From NCBI RefSeq assembly GCF_004923295.1, contig NZ_CP039640.1:186001-250000 (forward strand): a stretch of 64,000 nucleotides of DNA, read 5' to 3'. The DNA comes from Azospirillum sp. TSH100. GTDB taxonomy: Bacteria > Pseudomonadota > Alphaproteobacteria > Azospirillales > Azospirillaceae. The notes beneath the pieces are model-generated. The model searched no databases and had not been told where the DNA came from. It saw only the letters and a list, made by a program, of their open reading frames with translations. The stretch's first letter is position 1; every line of letters starts with the position of its first letter. Shown here one piece after another: positions 35,002 to 43,668 of this stretch. Made by a program: the position numbers and the translations under genes.

Positions 35002-38000
35002 TCAACCGAGGTTGATGTCGGAGAGCGAGAGCACCGTGCTGTTGTAGACGCCGAGCAGACGCACCTCGGACGCGGCCACCTGGCCGTCGCCGTTGGTGTC
35101 GACCACCTGGTAGAGAGCGGAGCTGGTGCCGTTGTTGGCCAGAACCAGCGTGCCCGCACCAGCCGACGAGTTCGTCAGCGTACCCAGAGCCGTACGGAAG
35201 TTGGCCAGGTTCGCATCCGTCAGGCTGCCGCTGACCGCCGAGGACAGGCTGACCAGTTCGTTGGTCATGCTCACCCCGTTGGTCGCCGCGGTCGCCGTGG
35301 TCAGCGAAGCGTCGCCATTCTTGTCCGCCGTCGTCCGGGCGGCATCCGTCAGCTGCACCTTGTCGGTGCCCGACTGGAAGTTCGACACCGAGATGAAGCC
35401 GGTGTTCGCGCCCAGTGCAGCGATGTCGCTGAAGGACGAGTACACCACCGTATCGGTGCCGCTGCCCGACGCCAGGCTGATGCTGTCGCCAGTACCACCC
35501 TGGAAGCGGATCGACCCGCTGGTCACCGTGATCGCATCGGTGCCCAGGCCGCCGATCAGCGTCTCGACGCCCGAGACCGACATGGTCACGCCGGTGTTGC
35601 CGGTGGTGATCACGTCGTTGCCCGTGCCGCCGACCAGCGTCTCGATGCCGCGCAGCAGGACCGTCGAGCCGCCGTCGCCGAGGCTGACCACATCCGTGGC
35701 CGCGCCGCCGACGATGATCTCGATGCCGCTCTCCGCACGCATGGTCACGCCGGTGTCACCCAGCAGGACCAGGTCGCTGCCCGCACCACCGATCATGGTG
35801 TCGATGCCGCGGGTGATGACGGTGTTGCCCGACGCACCCAGGGTCACGACGTCCGAACCGGTGCCGCCGACCAGGAACTCGACGCCAGACGCCAGCATCG
35901 TCACGCCGGCAGAGCCGGTGAAGACGATGTCGGTGCTCGCACCGCCGGTCAGGGTGTCGATGCCCGACACGGTGATCGTGTTCGGCGTGTCGCCCAGCGT
36001 GACCACGTCGGTGCCGGCCGCGCCGATCAGCGTCTCGACCGCGCGGGTCAGCAGGGTGCTGCCCGAGGTGGAGAGGCTGATGACGTCGGTGGCAGCGCCG
36101 CCGATCAGCAGTTCGATGCCGGTGCCCAGCGCCATGGTGACGCCGGTGTCGCCCAGGAACACCCAGTCGGTGCCCGCACCGCCCGACAGCGTATCGATGC
36201 CGCGGGTGATGACGGTGTTGCCCGAGGAGCCCAGGGTGACGACGTCGGTGCCGGTGCCGCCGACCAGGAACTCGATGCCCGAAGCCGTCATCGTCACGCC
36301 GGCCGAGCCGGTGAAGACGATGTCGGTGCTGGCACCGCCGGTCAGGGTGTCGATGCCCGACACGGTGACCGTGTTCACCGTGTCGCCGAGCGTGATCACG
36401 TCGGTGCCGGTGCTGCCGATCAGGGTCTCGATCGCACGGGTCAGCAGGGTGGCGCCCGAAGTGCTGATGCTCAGCACGTCGGTGGCCGTGCCGCCGACCA
36501 GGACTTCGACGTTCAGGCCGAGCGTCATCGTGTTGCCGGTGTCACCCAGGAACACGACGTCGGTGCCCGCACCGCCGATCAGCGTCTCGATGCCGCGGAT
36601 CGTGGTGGTGTTGCCAGCCGAACCCAGGGTCAGGACGTCGGTGCCGGTGTTGCCGATCACGAAGTCCGCGCCCGAGACGGTCAGGGTCGCACCCGCCGAA
36701 CCGGTGAAGATCACCTCAAGGCCCGTGCCGCCGATCAGCGTCTCGATGCCGAGAGCCAGCAGCGTACCGCCGGCGGTGCCGATGGTGACGATGTCGGTGC
36801 CCGTGCCGCCGATCAGGGTCTCGATGCCCGACACCACCAGCGTGTTGCCGGCCGTGCCCAGCGTGACGATGTCCGAAGCCGAACCGCCGGTCAGCGTCTC
36901 AATCCCGCTGACGAGCAGCGAGTTGAAGGTGTTGCCCAGCGTGATGACGTCGGTGCCAGTGTCGCCGGTCAGCGTCTCGATGCCGCGCAGCAGCACCGTG
37001 TTGCCGGCCGTGCCGAGGGTGACCACGTCGGTGCCGGTGCCGCCGATCAGGATGTCGATCGCCGAAACCAGGGCCGTCGTGCCGCCCGAACCCAGGAACA
37101 CCAGTTCCGAACCCGAACCGCCGGTGATCGTCTCCAGAGCATTGGCCAGGAAGGTCGAGCCGACCGTGCCGATGGTGATGACGTCCGTGCCCGTGCCGCC
37201 GGTCACCGTCTCGAGCGCCGAAACCAGCATGGTGGTGCCGGTCGTGCCGAGGGTGATCGCGTCGGAGCCCGCACCGCCGACCAGGGTCTCCAGCGCCGAG
37301 ACCAGCATGGTGGTGCCGGTGTCGCCGATGGTGATGATGTCCGTGCCGCCCTGACCCGTCAGGGTCTCCAGGCCGCGCAGGATGACCGTGTTACCGGCCG
37401 TGCCCAGCGTGACGACATCGGTGGTGGTGCCGCCGACCAGGATCTCGACGCCCGAGGCCAGGACGGTGTTACCCGACGAGCCCAGGAACACGAGGTCGGA
37501 GCCCGTGCCGCCGGCGATCGTCTCGATGGCATTGGCGAGCAGGGTGTTGCCAACCGTACCAAGCGTGATGACGTCGGTGCCCGTGCCGCCGGTGACCGTC
37601 TCCAGAGCCGAAACCAGCATGGTGGTGCCGGTCGTGCCCAGGGTGACGACGTCGGTCGAAGCGCCACCCGTCAGGGTGTCGATCAGGGTGATCGCCAGCG
37701 TGTTGCCGGTCGAGCCCAGGGTGATCACGTCGGTGCCCGTGCCGCCGGTCAGCGTCTCGATCGCCGACAGCACCATGGTGGTGCCGGTGGTGCCGATGTT
37801 GACGACGTCGGAGCCCGTGCCGCCAACCAGCGTGTCGATCAGCGAGATCGCCAGCGTGTTGCCGGTGTTGCCCAGCGTGATGACTTCAGTGCCCGTGCCG
37901 CCGGTCAGCGTCTCGATGCCGCGCAGCAGCACCGTGTTGCCGGCCGTGCCGAGGGTGACCACGTCGGTGCCAGCACCGCCGATCAGGATGTCGACAGCCG

Positions 38001-41000
38001 ACACCGTGACCGTGTTGCCGGACGCGCCCAGGAACACCAGTTCCGAACCCGTGCCGCCGGTGATCGTCTCCAGAGCATTGGCCAGGAAGGTCGCGCCGAC
38101 CGAACCGATGGTGATGACGTCCGTGCCGCCCTGGCCGGTGATCGTCTCGAGAGCCGAGACCAGCAGGGTGTTGCCGACCGTGCCCAGAGTGATGGCGTCG
38201 GTGCCCGCACCGCCCGTCAGCGTCTCCAGACCCGAGGCCAGCATGGTGGTGCCGGTGTCGCCGATGGTGACGACGTCGGTGCCGCCCTGACCCGTCAGCG
38301 TCTCGATGCCGCGGACGAGGATGGTGTTGCCGACCGTGCCGAGGGTGACCAGTTCGGTACCCGCGCCGCCGACCAGCAGTTCCAGACCCGAGACCAGCAG
38401 GGTGTTGCCGGCCGCGCCGAGGAGGACCCAATCGGTGCCCGTGCCGCCGGCGATCGTCTCCAGCGCCGAAGCGGTGAGCGTGCTGCCCGCCGTGCCCAGC
38501 GTGATGACGTCGGTGCCCGTGCCGCCGGTGACCGTCTCGAGAGCCGAGACCAGCAGCGTGTTGCCGACCGTGCCCAGCGCGACGACGTCGGTGGCAGCGC
38601 CGCCGGTGATCGTCTCAAGGGCGGTCGTGAACAGGGTGTTGCCGGCCGAACCCAGGGTGACGACGTCGGTGCCGCCCTGACCCGACAGGGTTTCCAGAGC
38701 CGAGACGAACAGGGTGCCGCCGGCGGTGCCGATCGTGATGACGTCGGTGGCAGCGCCGCCGATGACCGTCTCGAACAGCGAAACCGACGCGGTGTTGCCC
38801 GTGTCGCCCAGCGTCAGCACGTCGGTGCCGCCCTGGCCGATCAGCGTCTCGATGCCGCGGAGCAGCAGCGTGTTGCCGGCCGAACCGAAGGTGACGACGT
38901 CGGTGCCCGTGCCGCCGATCAGGATGTCGATGCCCGACACCGAGAGCGTGTTGCCGGCCGTGCCCAGGAAGACCAGCTCGGAGCCGGTGCCGCCCGTCAG
39001 CGTCTCCAGGCCCGAAGCCAGCAGCGTGGCGCCGGCCGAACCGATGGTGACGACGTCGGTGCCGCCCTGACCCGACAGGGTTTCCAGAGCCGAGACCAGC
39101 AGGGTGTTGCCGACCGTGCCCAGAGTGATGGCGTCGGTGCCCGCACCGCCCGTCAGCGTCTCCAGACCCGAGGCCAGCATGGTGGTGCCGGTGTCGCCGA
39201 TGGTGACGACGTCGGTGCCGCCCTGACCCGTCAGCGTCTCGAGGCCGCGCACGATGACGGTGTTGCCCGTCGTGCCCAGCGTGATCGCGTCGGTGCCAGC
39301 ACCGCCGATCAGGAACTCAAGAGCCGAAGCCAGCAGGGTGTTGCCAGCCGAGCCCAGGAAGACCAGGTCCGAACCCGTGCCGCCGGTGATCGTCTCCAGA
39401 CCCGAAGCCAGCAGCGTGCCGCCGACCGAGCCCAGGGTGACGACGTCGGTGCCCGTGCCGCCGGTCAGGGTCTCGAGCAGCGACACCAGGATGGTGTTGC
39501 CGACCGTGCCCAGCGTGACGACGTCGGTGCCGACCTGACCGGTCAGCGTCTCGATGCCGGTCACCAGCAGGGTGTTGCCGAGGACCGAACCGATGGTGAC
39601 GACATCGGTGCCGCCCTGGCCCGTCAGGGTCTCCAGACCCGAAACGAACAGGGTGCTGCCAACGGTGCCGATCGTGAGGACGTCGGTACCCGTGCCGCCG
39701 ATGACCGTCTCGAACAGCGAAACCGACGCGGTGTTGCCCGTGTCGCCCAGCGTCAGCACGTCGGTGCCGGCGGCGCCGATCAGCGTCTCGATGCCGCGGA
39801 GCAGCAGCGTGTTGCCGGCCGTGCCGAAGGTGACGACGTCGGTGCCCGTGCCGCCGATCAGGATGTCGATGCCCGACACCGAGAGCGTGTTGCCGGCCGT
39901 GCCCAGGAAGACCAGCTCGGAGCCGGTGCCGCCCGTCAGCGTCTCCAGGCCCGAAGCCAGCAGCGTGGCGCCGGCCGAACCGATGGTGACGACGTCGGTG
40001 CCAGCAGCGCCCGACAGGGTTTCCAGAGCCGAGACCAGCAGGGTGTTGCCGACCGTGCCCAGCGAGATCACGTCGGTGGCAGCGCCGCCGATCAGGGTCT
40101 CGAGGCCCGAAGCCAGCATGGTGGTGCCGGTGTCACCGATGGTGATGACGTCGGTGCCGCCCTGACCGATCAGGGTCTCGATGCCGCGGACGAGGACGGT
40201 GTTGCCGGCCGTGCCCAGCGTGACGACGTCGGTGCCCGTGCCGCCGACCAGGATCTCCAGACCCGACACCAGAGCCGTGCTGCCGGCCGTGCCGAGGAAG
40301 ACCAGATCGGAGCCCGTGCCGCCGGCGACCGTCTCGAGCAGGTTGGCGAGCAGGGTGTTGCCAGCCGAACCCAGCGTGACGACATCGGTGCCAGCACCGC
40401 CGGTCAGGGTCTCGAGAGCCGAGACGAGCAGCGTGTTGCCCGAAGTGCCGATGTTGACGACATCGGTGCCCGCACCGCCCGCGATCGTCTCGAGAGCCGT
40501 GGCGACCAGGGTGTTGCCGGCCGAACCCAGCGTGACGACGTCGGTGCCGCCGGCGCCGGTCAGCGTCTCAAGGCCCGAAACCAGCAGGGTGTTGCCCGAG
40601 GTGCTGAGCAGGACGACGTCGGTGCCGGAACCGCCGAGCAGCGTCTCGAGAGCGGAGACGGAGAGCGTGTTGCCGGTGTCGCCGAGCGTGATGGCGTCGG
40701 TGCCGGCAGCGCCCGTCAGGGTCTCCAGGCCGCGCAGCAGAACCGTGTTGCCAGCGGTACCCAGCGTGACGACGTCGGTGCCCGTGCCGCCGATCAGGAT
40801 GTCGATGGCCGAAACGGTCAGCGTGTTGCCGGCCGTGCCGAGGAACACCAGCTCGGAGCCGGCGCCGCCGGTGATGGTCTCGACCAGGCTGGCGAGGATC
40901 GTCGCGCCGGCAGCGGCCAGCGTGATGACGTCGGTGCCGCCCTGGCCCGTCAGCGTCTCGACCGCCGAGACCAGCAGGGTGCTGCCGGTGGTGGCGATGG

Positions 41001-42966
41001 TGACGACGTCGCTGGCGGTGCCACCGGTCAGCGTCTCGATGCCGCCGACGGTCAGCGTGTTGGTGGTGTCGCCCAGCGTGATGACGTCGGTGCCGCCCTG
41101 GCCCGTGATCGTCTCGACCGCGCGCACCAGCATGGTGCTGCCGATGGTGCCCAGCGTGACGACATCGGTGCCCGCACCGCCGACCAGCGTCTCAACCGAC
41201 GAAATGGTGGTGGTGTTGCCGGCGGTGCCGAGGAAGACCAGGTCCGAACCGGCGCCGCCGGTCAGGGTCTCCAGCAGCGAGGCCGTGATGCTGTTGCCGC
41301 TGGAGGCCAGCGTGATGACGTCGGTGCCGCCCTGGCCCGTCAGCGTCTCGACCGCCGAGACCAGCAGGGTGCTGCCGGTGGTGGCGATGGTGACGACGTC
41401 GCTGGCGGTGCCGCCGGTCAGCGTCTCGATGCCGCCCACGACCAGCGTGTTGACGGTGTTGCCCAGCGTGATGACGTCGGTGCCGCCCTGACCGATGATC
41501 GTCTCGACCGCACGGACCAGCAGGGTGCTGCCGGTGGTGCCGACGATGACGAGGTCGGTGCCGTCACCGCCGACCAGCGTCTCGATCGCCGAAACGGTGG
41601 TGGTGTTGCCGGACGTGCCGAGGAAGACCAGGTCCGAACCGGCGCCGCCGGTCAGGGTCTCCAGCAGCGAAGCCGTGACGGTGTTGCCGCCCGAAGCGAG
41701 CGTGATGACGTCGGTGCCGCCCTGGCCCGTCAGCGTCTCGACGGCGGTGACCAGCAGGGTGCTGCCGGTGGTGCCGATGGTGACGATGTCGGTGCCGCCC
41801 TGGCCCGTCAGCGTCTCAAGCGCCGAAACCAGGATGGTGTTGCCGCCCGAAGCCAGCGTGATGACGTCGGTGCCGCCCTGGCCCGTCAGCGTCTCGACCG
41901 CGGTGACCAGCAGGGTGTTGCCCGCGGTGCCCAGCGTGACGACGTCGGTGCCGCCCTGGCCCGTCAGCGTCTCAAGCGCCGAAACCAGGATGGTGCTGCC
42001 GGACGTGCCCAGGGTGATGATGTCACTGCCGCCGGCGCCAGCCAGCGTCTCGAGGCCCGAAACCAGCATGGTGGCGCCGGTGCCGACGAGGGTGATGACG
42101 TCGGTGCCGCCCTGGCCCGTCAGCGTCTCAAGCAGGGTGACCAGCATGGTGCTGCCGGCGGTGCCCAGCGTGACGATGTCGGTGCCCGCGGCGCCAGCCA
42201 GCGACTCCAGACCGGAGAGCAGGACGGTGTTGCCGGACGTGCCGAGGAAGACGACGTCGGTGCCGTTCTGGCCGATGATCGTCTCGAAGGCAACGATCTG
42301 CAGGGTGTTGCCCGCGGTGCCCAGCGTGACGATGTCGGTGCCCGCGGCGCCGGTCAGCGTCTCAAGCGCCGAAACCAGGATGGTGTTGCCGGCAGTGCCC
42401 AGCGTGACGATGTCGGTGCCCGTGTCGCCGGTCAGCGTCTCGATGGACGAAACCAGAAGCGTGTTGCCGACGGTGCCCAGCGTGACGACGTCGGTACCCG
42501 CAGCGCCGGTCAGCGTCTCGACGGCCGAAACCAGAAGCGTGTTGCCGACGGTGCCCAGCGTGACGATGTCGGAGCCCACGGCGCCGGTCAGCGTCTCGAG
42601 CGCCGAAACCAGAAGCGTGTTGCCGCCGCTGGCCAGCGTGACAACATCCGTGCCCGTGCCGCCGGTGATCGTCTCAAGCAAAGACACCAGCATGGTCGAG
42701 CCGGTCGTGCCGACCGAGATCACGTCCGTCGAGCTGCTGCCCACCAGAGTTTCCAGCAGCGAAACCTGCAGGGAAGAGCCGGCAGTCAGAGTGATGAAAT
42801 CGAAGCCCGCACCGCCTGCACCGATCAGAGTTTCCAACGCCGAGATGGACACCGTGTTACCGGAGGTCCCGAGCGTGATGACGTCAGTACCAGAGCTGCC
42901 GATGATTGTAGAGAACTGTCCTAGTGTTAGGGTTGAACCCGTCGTTACGTTAAAGGTTCCAGCCAT
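35002..42966 (-). CDS. giant beta-strand repeat protein, RTX-style type I secreted
   Basis: 2654 residues, ATG at 42966 with GAAGGGGA 5-7 bases upstream. There is no signal peptide. From residue 27 to 2475 about 94 units of 26 residues follow one another. Each unit holds an RTX-like nonapeptide (GGTGTDVVT; usual RTX form GGxGxDxUx) and a 17-residue part (LGTAGNTLLVSALETLT) with three short beta strands, so a beta-solenoid is likely, perhaps calcium-bound. The last 180 residues are unique: DTVVYSSFSDIAAL and VSNFQSGTDKVQLTD look like the C-terminal part of RTX proteins, and DTNGDGQVAASEVRLLG is an EF-hand-like loop. This tail probably carries the type I signal. Almost no Cys or Trp. The likely role is a surface layer, adhesin or matrix protein. 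Exporter: 15608-19294. Family position is inferred. Confidence 0.85.
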   Translation of the reverse strand: MAGTFNVTTGSTLTLGQFSTIIGSSGTDVITLGTSGNTVSISALETLIGAGGAGFDFITLTAGSSLQVSLLETLVGSSSTDVISVGTTGSTMLVSLLETITGGTGTDVVTLASGGNTLLVSALETLTGAVGSDIVTLGTVGNTLLVSAVETLTGAAGTDVVTLGTVGNTLLVSSIETLTGDTGTDIVTLGTAGNTILVSALETLTGAAGTDIVTLGTAGNTLQIVAFETIIGQNGTDVVFLGTSGNTVLLSGLESLAGAAGTDIVTLGTAGSTMLVTLLETLTGQGGTDVITLVGTGATMLVSGLETLAGAGGSDIITLGTSGSTILVSALETLTGQGGTDVVTLGTAGNTLLVTAVETLTGQGGTDVITLASGGNTILVSALETLTGQGGTDIVTIGTTGSTLLVTAVETLTGQGGTDVITLASGGNTVTASLLETLTGGAGSDLVFLGTSGNTTTVSAIETLVGGDGTDLVIVGTTGSTLLVRAVETIIGQGGTDVITLGNTVNTLVVGGIETLTGGTASDVVTIATTGSTLLVSAVETLTGQGGTDVITLASSGNSITASLLETLTGGAGSDLVFLGTAGNTTTISSVETLVGGAGTDVVTLGTIGSTMLVRAVETITGQGGTDVITLGDTTNTLTVGGIETLTGGTASDVVTIATTGSTLLVSAVETLTGQGGTDVITLAAAGATILASLVETITGGAGSELVFLGTAGNTLTVSAIDILIGGTGTDVVTLGTAGNTVLLRGLETLTGAAGTDAITLGDTGNTLSVSALETLLGGSGTDVVLLSTSGNTLLVSGLETLTGAGGTDVVTLGSAGNTLVATALETIAGGAGTDVVNIGTSGNTLLVSALETLTGGAGTDVVTLGSAGNTLLANLLETVAGGTGSDLVFLGTAGSTALVSGLEILVGGTGTDVVTLGTAGNTVLVRGIETLIGQGGTDVITIGDTGTTMLASGLETLIGGAATDVISLGTVGNTLLVSALETLSGAAGTDVVTIGSAGATLLASGLETLTGGTGSELVFLGTAGNTLSVSGIDILIGGTGTDVVTFGTAGNTLLLRGIETLIGAAGTDVLTLGDTGNTASVSLFETVIGGTGTDVLTIGTVGSTLFVSGLETLTGQGGTDVVTIGSVLGNTLLVTGIETLTGQVGTDVVTLGTVGNTILVSLLETLTGGTGTDVVTLGSVGGTLLASGLETITGGTGSDLVFLGSAGNTLLASALEFLIGGAGTDAITLGTTGNTVIVRGLETLTGQGGTDVVTIGDTGTTMLASGLETLTGGAGTDAITLGTVGNTLLVSALETLSGQGGTDVVTIGSAGATLLASGLETLTGGTGSELVFLGTAGNTLSVSGIDILIGGTGTDVVTFGSAGNTLLLRGIETLIGQGGTDVLTLGDTGNTASVSLFETVIGGAATDVITIGTAGGTLFVSALETLSGQGGTDVVTLGSAGNTLFTTALETITGGAATDVVALGTVGNTLLVSALETVTGGTGTDVITLGTAGSTLTASALETIAGGTGTDWVLLGAAGNTLLVSGLELLVGGAGTELVTLGTVGNTILVRGIETLTGQGGTDVVTIGDTGTTMLASGLETLTGGAGTDAITLGTVGNTLLVSALETITGQGGTDVITIGSVGATFLANALETITGGTGSELVFLGASGNTVTVSAVDILIGGAGTDVVTLGTAGNTVLLRGIETLTGGTGTEVITLGNTGNTLAISLIDTLVGGTGSDVVNIGTTGTTMVLSAIETLTGGTGTDVITLGSTGNTLAITLIDTLTGGASTDVVTLGTTGTTMLVSALETVTGGTGTDVITLGTVGNTLLANAIETIAGGTGSDLVFLGSSGNTVLASGVEILVGGTTTDVVTLGTAGNTVILRGLETLTGQGGTDIITIGDTGTTMLVSALETLVGGAGSDAITLGTTGTTMLVSALETVTGGTGTDVITIGTVGSTFLANALETITGGSGSELVFLGSGGTTALVSAIDILIGGTGTDVVTLGTAGNTVLLRGIETLTGDTGTDVITLGNTFNSLLVSGIETLTGGSASDIVTLGTAGNTLVVSGIETLIGGTGTDIVTIGTAGGTLLALGIETLIGGTGLEVIFTGSAGATLTVSGADFVIGNTGTDVLTLGSAGNTTTIRGIETLIGGAGTDVVFLGDTGNTMTLGLNVEVLVGGTATDVLSISTSGATLLTRAIETLIGSTGTDVITLGDTVNTVTVSGIDTLTGGASTDIVFTGSAGVTMTASGIEFLVGGTGTDVVTLGSSGNTVITRGIDTLSGGAGTDWVFLGDTGVTMALGTGIELLIGGAATDVISLSTSGSTLLTRAVETLIGAAGTDVVTLGDTPNTITVSGIDTLTGGASTDIVFTGSAGVTMLASGVEFLVGGTGSDVVTLGASGNTVITRGIDTMIGGAGSDLVLLGDTGVTMRAESGIEIIVGGAATDVVSLGDGGSTVLLRGIETLVGGTGNDVITTGNTGVTMSVSGVETLIGGLGTDAITVTSGSIRFQGGTGDSISLASGSGTDTVVYSSFSDIAALGANTGFISVSNFQSGTDKVQLTDAARTTADKNGDASLTTATAATNGVSMTNELVSLSSAVSGSLTDANLANFRTALGTLTNSSAGAGTLVLANNGTSSALYQVVDTNGDGQVAASEVRLLGVYNSTVLSLSDINLG
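35542..42888 (-). repeat. about 94 tandem 78-bp (26-residue) units with higher-order structure
   Basis: The unit length is 78 bp, measured between matching segments at 42461 and 42539. Only a few units deviate (one of 28, one of 25 and about four of 27 residues). Neighbouring units are diverged, but units a fixed number of steps apart are almost identical: 12 units (936 bp) in the centre and 5 units (390 bp) near both ends. Amplification by recombination between blocks is the simplest explanation. In-frame spacing is preserved throughout, so coding selection acts on it. Confidence 0.9.
37104..40860 (-). repeat. 936-bp (12-unit) higher-order repeat, five marks
   Basis: The segment coding SELVFLG lies at 37104, 38040, 38976, 39915 and 40851: spacings 936, 936, 939 and 936. 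The 939 step is due to one extra codon (GSVLGN). One stretch, 38150-38306, is identical to 39086-39242 by direct reading (157 bases). A longer one, 38761-39060, matches 39700-39999 with only a few changes. These are the youngest duplications in the gene. Confidence 0.88.
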
Positions 42967-43668
42967 ACTAATCCCCTTCAGGTTTGGTTCGCCGGCGGAT
43001 GAACCATCTTTAAGGCGCGCGTCACGCTCGGCTGATGGCAGGCAGAGTCAGTCCTAGCGCGAGCTAACACACCGTGCCCTTGTTATCCGAAGGAATGGAC
43101 CCAAAGCAACGCGTTTCTACCGAAGTGGGTAGGGCGAAACGCCTGACTGACCAAACAGTCCCATAGGGGCCATATCCCGCTTATACGCCCACTCCGGCAA
43201 GCATTTGGAAAACCTGCCGAAATACCCGGTATGGCCAATCCGCAACAGGCAGGGTCGAAGTTGGTGGTACCCACAGTTCCGCGATCCGGCGGCGTTCCAC
43301 CGGGGATGCAGGGTTCCTTTCCACTCGACTCGCATCTCCGCCGCAGAGGATTTACACAGCGTTCCATGCCGCCGTCACTTCGCCGGTCATGGCTTGGCTT
43401 AAGCCTGTGCAGTCATCGTCGTTACAATTTCATAATATGGACAGTATTGCCACCGCCGTCCCATCGCGGATGCATGTGCGGCTTGGCTCTCAGCTGCGTC
43501 CCCTCGGCGCTCGCGGCGATCGGGATCGCGCCCGGGGGTATGGCGCTCCCGATCTCACTTGGAGAATTCGGGAACACCCGCTATTCCGTTCCGGCGGCCG
43601 GCTCCGGCGGTTGGATGGGCAGGCTGCGGAACCGATGCCGCAAGACCGACAGAGGCGATCGATCAAGC
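42967..43668. other. 702-base intergenic region with the giant gene's promoter side
   Basis: Lies between the divergent starts of the giant repeat gene (minus) and the TPR-GT9-DUF6165 gene (plus). It contains TTGGAAAACCTGCC (43205-43218), shared with the intergenic repeat at 978-991. The plus-strand frame from 43231 to 43668 is open but rich in rare-type residues and looks non-coding. AT-richer patches (43421-43440) could hold promoters, but I saw no convincing -35/-10 pair. Confidence 0.5.

Noticed and set aside
35542..42888. Regular repeats resembling a CRISPR array
   Set aside because: The repeat unit is 78 bp, fully coding, in frame and without spacers, so it is a protein repeat.
35126..43057. 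Very long plus-strand frames opposite the giant gene (742, 520, 436, 302 and 203 residues)
   Set aside because: They are the mirror of the 78-bp repeats. Their sequence is a monotonous Val/Pro/Ser pattern, they have no ribosome-binding site, and the minus strand has a strong one and a terminator.
43231..43668. N-terminal extension of the TPR-GT9-DUF6165 gene to an earlier ATG
   Set aside because: The additional 146 residues have no domain character, and the TPR part starts exactly at the ATG at 43669, as in the homologous proteins in this window.
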